Below, piece by piece: positions 34,825 to 44,200 of a DNA stretch of 64,000 nucleotides. Each line of letters starts with the position of its first letter. The first letter of the stretch is position 1. The DNA comes from Muribaculaceae bacterium (lineage in GTDB: Bacteria; Bacteroidota; Bacteroidia; Bacteroidales; Muribaculaceae). A model generated the notes under the pieces. That model worked only from the letters and a program-made list of their open reading frames with translations. It made no database searches and was not told the DNA's origin. The stretch is from contig JAFYNZ010000061.1 of the NCBI GenBank assembly GCA_017547845.1, forward strand, positions 1 through 64,000, written 5' to 3'. The translations under genes and the position numbers were made by a program.

Positions 34825-35868
34825 ATGATACGATTTGACAACGATTATATGGCCGGTTGCCACCCCAAAATATTGGAGCAACTCTCACTCACTAATCTCG
34901 AAGAGACTCCCGGGTATGGTCACGACCACTATTGCAAAGAAGCATCAGAATTGATACGCAAGGAGTGTGGAAATCCTGATGCAGAAGTGTGGTTTATGAA
35001 CGGAGGTACACAGACCAACTCCACTGTGCTTAATGCCCTACTCCGTCGCCACGAAGGTGTTATAGCGACAGATTCCGGACACATCGCAGTTCATGAAGCC
35101 GGTGCTGTAGAAGCGTGGGGCCACAAAGTAATCGAATTACCATCGACTGATGGTAAACTATACGCAAGCGCGATCGACAGATATATCACTGATTTCTACG
35201 CAGATGCCACCTATCCTCACATGGTTTTCCCGGGTGCAGTATATATATCATTTCCGACAGAATTAGGTACACTCTACTCATTAAAGGAGCTGACCGACAT
35301 TAGCGAGGTGTGTCACAAGCACAACATTCCCCTATTTATAGACGGAGCACGACTCGGCTATGGACTTATGGCAGAATCGTGTGATGTTACCATAAAAGAT
35401 ATAGCCCGTCTCAGCGACGTATTTTATATTGGTGGCACTAAAGTAGGCTTACTCTTTGGAGAAGCGGTAGTGGCTAAGTCATCGAAACTTCTGCCCCACT
35501 TCTTCACTACAATCAAGCAACATGGTGCGCTGCTTGCTAAAAGTCGACTCTTGGGAATCCAGTTCAAAACGCTATTCACCGATGGATTGTACTATGAAGT
35601 ATCGCAACACGCTATCCACCAAGCAAATAGAATACGAGAAGCATTCACACAAAACGGCTATAAAATAGCATTTGACTCCCCTACCAACCAGCAATTTTTC
35701 ACACTGCCCAACGAAGCAATGGACCGACTTGCGAAGAATGTTTCATTTGAAGTCTGGGGCAGGCGAGGAGAAACAGAAACGACAGTGAGATTTGTCACAT
35801 CATGGTCGACAAAGACCGAAGACGTGGACTGCTTAATCCAACAAATTAACAAACTAAACAACAAGTAA
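34825..35868 (+). CDS. Low-specificity L-threonine aldolase (PLP-dependent)
   Basis: 347 aa from the ATG at 34825 (MIRFDNDYMAGCHPKIL). PLP fold type I: substrate and cofactor segments include ETPGYGHDHYCKEA, WFMNGGTQTNSTVLNALLR, PLFIDGARLGYGLM and the lysine-containing segment FYIGGTKVGLLFGEAVV, where the PLP lysine is expected. It cleaves threonine or allo-threonine to glycine and acetaldehyde; related beta-eliminating lyases are hard to exclude. Length is normal. The B3/B4-domain gene begins 3 bases later, so the two are co-transcribed. Confidence 0.88.
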   Translation: MIRFDNDYMAGCHPKILEQLSLTNLEETPGYGHDHYCKEASELIRKECGNPDAEVWFMNGGTQTNSTVLNALLRRHEGVIATDSGHIAVHEAGAVEAWGHKVIELPSTDGKLYASAIDRYITDFYADATYPHMVFPGAVYISFPTELGTLYSLKELTDISEVCHKHNIPLFIDGARLGYGLMAESCDVTIKDIARLSDVFYIGGTKVGLLFGEAVVAKSSKLLPHFFTTIKQHGALLAKSRLLGIQFKTLFTDGLYYEVSQHAIHQANRIREAFTQNGYKIAFDSPTNQQFFTLPNEAMDRLAKNVSFEVWGRRGETETTVRFVTSWSTKTEDVDCLIQQINKLNNK

Positions 35869-35871
35869 TAT

Positions 35872-36543
35872 ATGAACGTAAGTTTTGACAACAAGATAAC
35901 AGAAGCTTTTCCCAACTTTATAATGATTAAAGTCGAAGCTGATGTCGAAAACTGTGAGACAAGCGAAGAATTGTGGAACGAGCTTCTCGCTGAGGGCGAA
36001 CGCATTAAGTCACTCTATCCGATGGAAATGGTCAATAAGCGACCGGGCATTATGGCTACACGACAAGCCTACAAGACTCTCGGCAAAGAGCCTAATCGTT
36101 ATCGTCCATCATCCGAAGCATTGTGCCGACGAGTTGTAAAAGGAATGGAACTCTATCGCATTAATGCACTTGTCGACCTTATCAACATCATTTCTATGCG
36201 TAGCGGCTACAGCATCGGTGGCTTCGACCTCGACAAAGTGGAAGGAGACTGCATTACACTTGGCGTCGGAGCACATGAAGAGCCATTTGAGGCTATCGGC
36301 CGTGGTCCTCTTAATATCGAATTCTTACCCGTCTATCGCGACAATGTCGGAGGCATAGGGACACCTACAAGCGACAACGAACGCACTAAGATTTCCATTG
36401 ACACCAAGCGTCTTCTCATGACTATCAATATCTACGGCGAGGAGATGCCATGCGACGAATGCATCGAATATACTACACAACTAATTACTAAGCATGCAAA
36501 TGCTCGAAATATCCAAATTTCAGTGCATAAAACGACGGAATAA
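35872..36543 (+). CDS. B3/B4 domain protein (PheRS-beta editing-domain homologue)
   Basis: 223 aa with no signal peptide. It contains the stand-alone B3/B4 domain otherwise found in phenylalanyl-tRNA synthetase beta chain: GIMATRQAYKTLGKEPNRYR, ALCRRVVKGMELYRINALVD and SIGGFDLDKVEGD are recognisable. Such single-domain proteins are thought to edit mischarged tRNA or act on related aminoacyl substrates; the exact role is not established. It lies 3 bases after the threonine aldolase gene and is followed by a strong terminator. Confidence 0.85.
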   Translation: MNVSFDNKITEAFPNFIMIKVEADVENCETSEELWNELLAEGERIKSLYPMEMVNKRPGIMATRQAYKTLGKEPNRYRPSSEALCRRVVKGMELYRINALVDLINIISMRSGYSIGGFDLDKVEGDCITLGVGAHEEPFEAIGRGPLNIEFLPVYRDNVGGIGTPTSDNERTKISIDTKRLLMTINIYGEEMPCDECIEYTTQLITKHANARNIQISVHKTTE

Positions 36544-36587
36544 GTACGATTTATTAAATTTAACACTCCGGTTAACACTTTTAACTA

Positions 36588-36625
36588 TTGGCGCGCTCAC
36601 ATTACTGAGTACGCCAATTTTATAT
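36588..36625 (+). terminator. Terminator of the threonine aldolase/B3-B4 unit
   Basis: Arms TTGGCG/CGCCAA with an inner GCTCA/TGAGT stem, followed by TTTTATATT. Confidence 0.8.
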
Positions 36626-36676
36626 TATAAAACTATGTTATAAAACATGTTTTTACAACCCGCAGAGAGTCTTCGG

Positions 36677-36708
36677 TTTGGTCAAAACGCAGATAATTAG
36701 TAACTTTG
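36677..36708 (+). promoter_or_regulatory. Promoter of the structured leader and thioredoxin-fold gene
   Basis: -33 TTTG (36677-36680) and -7 TAACTTTG (36701-36708), spacing 20: near-perfect match to the Bacteroidetes consensus. Confidence 0.7.
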
Positions 36709-36713
36709 CATCG

Positions 36714-36843
36714 CATTTACGAATAAGAACGGCTTGAAACAGAGGTTTTTGCGACTTATTCTACCACCGAAAATCGGTGGGGACTCAAAGAAAGACTATA
36801 GTCTTCTTGCAGAGTTTTATTTGCAAACTTAAATTGAAGTATA
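36714..36843 (+). ncRNA. Candidate structured 5' leader RNA
   Basis: About 130 nt between a consensus promoter and a GTG start. Visible pairings in order: GAATAAG (36721-36727) with CTTATTC (36755-36761), enclosing a weaker AAAC/GTTT hairpin; CCACCGA-AAA-TCGGTGG (36764-36780); AAGACT/AGTCTT (36792-36797, 36800-36805); TTGCA/TGCAA (36807-36811, 36822-36826). No U-run follows the last stem. It could be a cis-regulatory leader of the next gene or an independent small RNA. I do not recognise a known riboswitch class. Confidence 0.5.
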
Positions 36844-37323
36844 GTGAAATCATGGTCAATTTTATTGGCCGCTGCATTTACGATTTTCTTCACCTCATCT
36901 CAGTTGACTGAGCCATCGGAGGCAAAGATCGGATCGACAGCTCCGGTGTTCAGCATCAAAAACGAGAGTGGCGATTTTTCGCTCAGCGAGATGAGAGGAA
37001 AATATGTTTTGCTATCATTCTGGTCTCTTAATGAACCACAATCGCGTGTCAACAATGCCCAATACGCATCGCTGGCAGATAGCAACAACATTCACTATGT
37101 CTCTATTAACACCGACTCCGACACAATACTTTGGAGCCAAATTGTGGAGATTGATAATCTGAATGCGAGCCGCCAATACTCTTCTCAAGATTCGAAGTCG
37201 AGCGACATTATGGACGACTACCATCTTGCGACAGGAAGTAGAGCTTATCTGATTAATCCTGACGGAATAATCGAAGCCGTTAACCCTTCATTAGACCAAT
37301 TGGTCAAACTAACCCCAATCTGA
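36844..37323 (+). CDS. Thioredoxin-fold (TlpA/redoxin-like) exported protein lacking the CxxC motif
   Basis: 159 aa from a GTG at 36844; the nearby ATG at 36852 is out of frame and quickly stops. The N-terminus (MKSWSILLAAAFTIFFTSSQ) is a signal peptide. Residues about 28-100 follow the redoxin pattern (IGSTAPVFSIKNESGDFSLS, MRGKYVLLSFWSLNEPQSRV), but where redox-active proteins have WCxxC this one has SLNEPQ, with no cysteine in the whole mature chain. It is therefore probably not a disulfide enzyme. It lies downstream of the structured leader and ends before a strong terminator, so it is its own unit upstream of ruvA. Confidence 0.8.
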   Translation: MKSWSILLAAAFTIFFTSSQLTEPSEAKIGSTAPVFSIKNESGDFSLSEMRGKYVLLSFWSLNEPQSRVNNAQYASLADSNNIHYVSINTDSDTILWSQIVEIDNLNASRQYSSQDSKSSDIMDDYHLATGSRAYLINPDGIIEAVNPSLDQLVKLTPI

Positions 37324-37352
37324 AAATTCTGCTCTCTAATTGAGCTTTAGCT

Positions 37353-37387
37353 GAGTCGCCAACTTTGACAGTTGGTCGACTCTTTTT
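37353..37387 (+). terminator. Terminator after the thioredoxin-fold gene
   Basis: Stem of GAGTCG/CGACTC continued by CCAAC/GTTGG, followed by TTTTT: a strong intrinsic terminator. Confidence 0.88.
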
Positions 37388-37505
37388 CGTTAATAGCATT
37401 TCCACCTCCACTCTTTTGATCCCTTCATCACTCCGACATCTATTCATAAATGATTATATCGTGTGAACGTGGATTGTAGTCCATTTAGTATTCTCGCAGT
37501 AACGC

Positions 37506-37536
37506 TTGTATAATTGCGAAGATTGTCTTAATTTTG
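37506..37536 (+). promoter_or_regulatory. Promoter of ruvA
   Basis: -33 TTG (37506-37508) and -7 TAATTTTG (37529-37536), spacing 20, 34 bases before the ATG. Confidence 0.65.
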
Positions 37537-37570
37537 TATCATATTTCATTAGAAAAGCGACTACCATATT

Positions 37571-38152
37571 ATGATAGATTACCTGTCAGGACAATTGACC
37601 GAAATCACACCGACATCAGCTATTGTGGAATGCGGTGGAATCGGCTACGAAGTCAACATTTCGTTGATAGACTTCACATCAATTCAGAACGAAAAAAATG
37701 TAAAGCTATATATCCATGAAGCGATTCGCGAAGATGCCCATTTGCTCTATGGATTCACAAGCAAACGCGGACGTGAATTGTTCCGTCTGTTAATAGGCGT
37801 TAGCGGAGTGGGACCAAACACTGCACGACTCATTTTATCGGCAATTACGGTTACCGACCTTGAGCAGACTATAGCATCAGGCAACGACTCGATACTCAAA
37901 TCGGTCAAAGGCATCGGCGCAAAAACTGCACAACGCATAATTGTTGACCTCAAAGATAAAATAAAAGTGGGTGAGTCTACGTTAATATCAATGTCGTCTA
38001 CATCGTCGGAAAGCTACGATGAAGCATTGTCGGCATTGATTATGCTTGGATTCACATCACAACAGAGTCAAAAAGTGCTCAAAAAACTATTTGCCGACAC
38101 ACCTTCAATCACAGTCGAAAATGCCATAAAGATGGCACTCAAGATGCTGTAG
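37571..38152 (+). CDS. ruvA: Holliday junction branch migration protein RuvA
   Basis: 193 aa. N-terminal OB-fold (MIDYLSGQLTEITPTSAIVE), two helix-hairpin-helix motifs that bind the junction (FRLLIGVSGVGPNTARLIL and ILKSVKGIGAKTAQRIIVDL), and a small C-terminal domain (about 145-193, YDEALSALIMLGFTSQQSQK) that contacts RuvB. Length is normal for RuvA. It acts in recombinational repair with RuvB and RuvC, neither of which is in this window. sprA follows after 48 bases, an arrangement I recall from other Bacteroidetes, and is probably co-transcribed. Confidence 0.95.
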   Translation: MIDYLSGQLTEITPTSAIVECGGIGYEVNISLIDFTSIQNEKNVKLYIHEAIREDAHLLYGFTSKRGRELFRLLIGVSGVGPNTARLILSAITVTDLEQTIASGNDSILKSVKGIGAKTAQRIIVDLKDKIKVGESTLISMSSTSSESYDEALSALIMLGFTSQQSQKVLKKLFADTPSITVENAIKMALKML

Positions 38153-38200
38153 CGACAATGACTGCAATCATTCTCGCAAGAGAGATTGCGCATTGATGAT

Positions 38201-41200
38201 ATGAAGGAAGTAAAGAACCATAAGATACGATTTGGAACGTGGGTGGTGATCGCTATTGCATCACTGCTCGCTACTGCTATATCCTATGGCCAATACATTA
38301 AGTCCGAACTTCCTCCCCCACCACCTCCTCCGGAAAACTCTCTGACAGAAAATGTTGACACAACTCACTCCACTATCTATGAAGTGAGTCCGACTATACC
38401 CGTAAATTATGAAGATTTCGAGGGAGGAGAGTATCCTGTAGACCTCCGTGACCCTTCCAACATAAAGACCGAGGCTGAATACGACCCTCAGACAGGCATG
38501 TATGTCATTCGCACAAAGGTGGGTGACTACGAAATCATCACACCATATCAGATGGGTGCTGACCAATACAATAAGATATCGGTGCGCAATGATATGATGG
38601 ACTATTATCGTCAACGCAATGCCGAGACTTTTGAACAGAAGGACAAAGAACCTTTCAATATCTTTGATATGAACTTTGCCCTTGGGCCACTTGAAAAAGT
38701 GTTTGGTCCCGGTGGCGTGAGATTGACCACTCAAGGATCAATCCAATTGTCGATGGGTGTTAAGAGCAACAAGACCGACAACCCTGCTCTATCACTCAAC
38801 TCTCGACGTAAGACATATTTCGACTTCGACCAGAAAATTCAAGCGACCATCAATGCATCGGTAGGCGACAAGATGAAATTCGATATGACCTACAACACCG
38901 ATGCGACTTTCGACTTTGACTCTCAAAAGCTTAAGTTGGCATACGAAGGCAAGGAAGATGAAATCATCAAAAACATCGAAGCGGGTAATGTCAGCATGAC
39001 CACAGGGTCGAGTCTTATCCGTGGTAGTACCGCCCTATTCGGCTTTAAGACCAAATTGCAATTTGGCAAACTCACACTCACTGGATTGTTGTCACAACAA
39101 AACAGTGAGTCGCAGACTATTAGCACCACCGGCGGCGTGCAATCGACCAAATTCTCTGTCAAAGCAGACGAATATGATGCCAACCGTCACTTCTTCCTCG
39201 GTCACTTCTTCTTCGATAATTACGACAACTTTGCATCAAAGTTGCCATACGTTTCATCAGGTGTCAACATCACACGCATCGAGGTGTGGGTAACCAATAA
39301 GACCGGCAACTACAACGAGTCACGCAACTTCGTGGCATTCATGGACCTTGGTGAAAATGAACGATTGGCCAACAACTATTGGGTACCCAATGGCAGTAGC
39401 ATGACACCATCCAACCAGTCGAACGATCTTCTTAATGTCATTAAGAATGAGTATCCTAATGCTCGCAACATCAATCAAGTGACACAAGCATTGGAACCTC
39501 TTGGCGCATACGGCATCCTGGGTGGTCAAGACTACGAGAAGGTGGAAAGCGCTCGACTCCTCAAAGAAAGCGAGTATACTCTCAATTCCACACTCGGATA
39601 TATCTCTCTTAAATCAGCACTATCCACCGACGAAGTGCTTGCGGTAGCTTATGAGTATACCTATATGGGTAAGGTTTACCAAGTCGGTGAATTTTCAAGC
39701 GACGTAACCAACACCGAGCAATCTCTTTACCTTAAAATGCTCCGTGGCACAACCGTATCGCCTAAATTACCGATGTGGAAATTGATGATGAAAAACGTCT
39801 ATTCGCTTGGAGCATACCAACTTCAAAACAAGAATTTCAAGCTCAACATCAAATACCTTAGCGATACGACCGGTACAGAAATCGTTTACCTTCCGGTCGG
39901 CAACATCTCCAACCAGCCATTGCTGCAGGTGATGAATCTCGACCGTATAGACTCCAATCAAGAATCCAATTCCGACGGTTTCTTTGACTATATAGAGGGC
40001 TACACTGTCCTATCTTCATCAGGCAAGATTATATTCCCTGTCGCAGAGCCATTTGGTTCGAACCTTGAGAAAAAGATCGGCGATCCACGCTTGGCAGAAC
40101 CGTATGTCTACAAGGAACTCTACGACTCTACGCTGACGGTAGCAAAACAGTTTGCCGACAAAAACAAATTCACCATCACCGGTGAATACCAAGCTTCCAA
40201 CGGTGCACAGATTCGTCTTAATGCGATGAACGTGCCACGAGGATCGGTTGTCGTAACGGCCGGTGGTGTGACTCTTGTGGAAAATAGCGACTATACCGTC
40301 GACTACAATATGGGTATTGTCACTATCACCAATCAAAGCATCATCGACTCCGGCACAAATGTCAGCGTAAGCCTTGAAAATCAGTCGACTTTCAGCATGC
40401 AACGCAAGACCTTGCTCGGACTTGATGCACAATACAAATTCAGCAAAGATTTCACTCTCGGTGCTACATTGCTTCACTTCTCAGAAAAGGCTCTGACTGA
40501 AAAGGTAAACATTGGTGATGAGGTGATTAATAATACAATGTGGGGAGCCAACCTCTCATTCAATAAGAAATTCATGTGGTTGACCAATCTTCTTAACAAG
40601 ATTCCGACCATCAATGCCGTAGCACCATCATCAATCAACCTTACGGCTGAATTTGCACAACTCGTGCCACACCAGCAGAAAAGCGGGTCAAATCAGGGCT
40701 CAAGCTACATCGATGACTTTGAGACTACTCAGACAGGCATCGACCTACGCTCGCCGTATTCATGGTTTCTCGCACCTACGCCCTACGACACAAGTGCCGA
40801 TGCTCTCTTCCCTGAAGCGACTTTGACCAATAATGTCGACTACGGTAAAAATCGTGCACTCCTCTCATGGTACTATATCGATAGACTTTTCACACAGAAA
40901 AACTCATCAATGGCTCCGGGTTATATCAAGAATGACCTCGACCAATTGTCAAATCCTTATGTCAGAGAAGTCACATCACGAGAAATCTTCCCTAATCGCG
41001 AGTTAAGCTACGGTGAGTCTTCGACCATTCAGACTCTCAACCTCTCGTTCTACCCTAATGAACGCGGTCCTTACAACCTTGATGCAACCAACATTGACAG
41101 CGAAGGCAACCTTTTGTATCCTGAAAAACGTTGGGGTGGTATCATGCGCAAAATGGATAACTCTAATTTTGAAAACTCCAACATTGAGTATGTGCAATTC

Positions 41201-44200
41201 TGGATGATGGACCCATTCTTGGATACCGAGAACGACAACCTTGAGGGTGGTGACCTTTATTTCAACTTTGGTGAAATCAGCGAAGATATCCTCAAAGATG
41301 GTATGAAGAGTTACGAAAATGGTCTGCCTGTCGATGGCGACAACTCTTTCATTTCTGAGACCAATTGGGGTAAGGTTTCACGCCAAAACTCACTCACTTA
41401 CGCTTTCGAAAACACCGATAACGCACGACTTCTCCAAGACGTCGGTTTAGATGGTTTGTCAAATGATGACGAGTTCAATTTTGGTTCGTATAAATCGTTC
41501 CTTGACGAACTTCGCATTAAGCTATCATCGACCGCAATTGCAGAAATGCAAGAGATTCCATACTCTGTGATGAACGACCCTGCTAGCGACAACTATCATT
41601 TCTATCGTAGCACATGGTACGACGAGCAGAAAGCATCTATCTTGCAACGCTACAAGCACTATAACGGTGTCGAAGGCAACTCGTTGTCGCCTGACCAGTC
41701 TGACAACACTCAATATCAGTCATCTCGCAGCGTGCCTGATGTCGAAGATATCAACCAAGACAATACCCTAAACGAATACGAACGCTACTTCCAATATAAG
41801 GTCTCAATTCGTCCTGAAGACCTTGAAGTGGGCAAAAACTACATCACCGACAAGCAAGTATCCATGGTCCGCACTCGCAACGGCGAAGACCAGCAAGTCG
41901 TGTGGTATCAATTTAAAATTCCATTGAGTGCTCCCGATAAAATCGTGGGTTCAATCAGCGACTTCTCTACCATCCGTTTCGCTCGTATCTTCATGACGGG
42001 CTTTAAGAAGGAAACTCACCTTCGTTTTGCTACCCTCGAACTTGTCAGAGGCGAATGGCGCGACTATGAATTCAATCTCAACAGTCGCAACGATGCTCCG
42101 GCTGAGGGAAGTCTCGACCTTTCGATTGTCAATATCGAAGAAAATGCAGGACGCACTCCTGTCAACTATGTGCTTCCTCCGGGTGTAACACGTATCCAGG
42201 ACCCTGGTCAGACTCAAGCCACACAACTTAACGAGCAGTCTATGTCGATGAAACTCACCGACCTCCAAGCCGGTGATGCTCGTGGCGTCTACAAAAACAC
42301 TCAACTCGACTTGCGTATCTACAAGCGTTTGCAGATGTGGGTGCACGCCGAAGCCCTCGTTGACGACTTGACCGACCTCAAAGACGGAGACCTTGCACTC
42401 TTCGTCAGAATCGGTTCGGACGTTAAGAACAACTATTACGAATACGAAATTCCACTCGAAATCACACCTCCGGGTAAATATAGCAACTTCAGTTCGACCG
42501 ACAGAAAGATTGTCTGGCCGGAAAGCAACTACCTCAATATCCCGCTGGAAGTTTTCACCGACCTCAAGACTCAACGTAATCGCGAAAAAGGCATAGAAGG
42601 AAGCGGCGTCGGCTATACTACTCTTTACTCAATGCGTGACCCGGAAAACAACAACAATACAGTCACAGTGATTGGTAACCCTTCATTGAGCGACATCAGA
42701 ATGATGCTTATCGGTGTCAGGAATAAGTCAAACACCGTAAAAGATGGTACAGTCTGGGTTAACGAAATGAAAGTGACCGACTTCAACCAAGATGGCGGTT
42801 GGGCTGCAAAAGCCAATATGAACCTTTCCATCAGTGACATCGCTACTGTCAATGTCGGTGCACACGTCGAAACTGCCGGATTCGGTGGGGTCGACCAAGG
42901 TCTTGCGTCTCGTCGTCTTGACAACTATGAGCAATACAATGTAGCTGTCCAATCCGACCTCGGAAAGCTAATCCCCGAAAAGGCTAAACTGAACGCACCT
43001 ATCTACTACTCTATCTCACAAGAGAGCACCACGCCTAAATACAATCCTCTCGACCAAGATATCCTCTTGAAAGATGCTCTTGATGCCGCAGCAGACAAGC
43101 ATGAACGCGACTCTATCAGCTCATATGCAGTAACCAAGAAAACTGTAGAAAGTTTCTCTCTTTCCGGACTCAAGTTTAACGTACAAAGCAAAAATCCGAT
43201 GCCTTGGGACCCTGCCAACTTCCAAGTCAGCTTCTCATTCAATCGTCAGAAGAATGCCGACCCGACAACTGAGTATGAGAACACGAGCGACTATCGTGGT
43301 AGCTTCCAATACACCTACAATCCATTCATAAAGGGTTGGAAACCATTCAACTGGATTAAGAGCAAGAGCAAGCACCTTAAATTCTTCAAAGACTGGGAAC
43401 TCAACTGGATGTTCAACTCCCTGACATTCTACACAAATATTTCAAGATACTACTACGAACAGCAGACTCGAAGCGAAGTTGATACATACTTCCAGCTTCC
43501 TGTGCAAGTGAGTAAGAACTTCAACTGGGATCGCCAGTTGTCATTGACATGGAATTTTACCAAGTCGCTCAATATGTCGTTCAGTAGCAACACGACTGCT
43601 CGTATCGAAGAAAGCATCGGTGCTGTCAATAGAAAACTATTCCCGGATAAATACAAGGAATGGCGCGACACTGTGTGGAACTCTATCAAGGGTTTTGGTA
43701 CGCCATGGAACTACAATCAGACATTCACAGCATCTTACAAAGCTCCACTTAGCAAGATTCCGGTGCTTGACTACATCACTGCATCTATATCCTACAATGC
43801 GACCTATAAGTGGGATCGCGGTGCATCTATCGATGGTATCAGTATGGGTAACTCTATCCAAAACCAAGCGACATGGAACGGTGATGCCCGCATTAACTTC
43901 GAGACACTCTTCAATAAGAGCAAATACCTCCAAAGCGTCAACAAGCGCTTCTCATCATCTAAAAGCACAAGAAACACCAATAGCAAGAAAGAACGTCCAA
44001 AACGATTTGAGCGTTCGATTACGCTATCGCCTGATACGTCTACAATGATTAAGCACAATTTGAAAACAAAGAGTGTCAAGGTTGTGGCACGTAGTGGACC
44101 TAATGTCATCAAACTTCAGACAAAAGTGGTCGACGAAAACACTATCGAAGTACTCGATCGTGGCAAGCAAAGCATGAAAGTGACGATTACGGAAGTGAAG

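Larger units (their letters stand above)
36544..36843. other. 300-base intergenic region: terminator, promoter and structured leader
   Basis: No gene. It contains the terminator at 36588-36625, a strong promoter at 36677-36708 and a folded leader at about 36714-36843 (see separate entries). Confidence 0.7.

Noticed and set aside
36714-36843. Leader as a SAM, TPP or cobalamin riboswitch
   Set aside because: None of the conserved core sequences of these classes could be recognised; it stays unclassified.
41951-42574. 207-codon minus-strand frame inside sprA
   Set aside because: Antisense to a continuous SprA coding region; no independent support.
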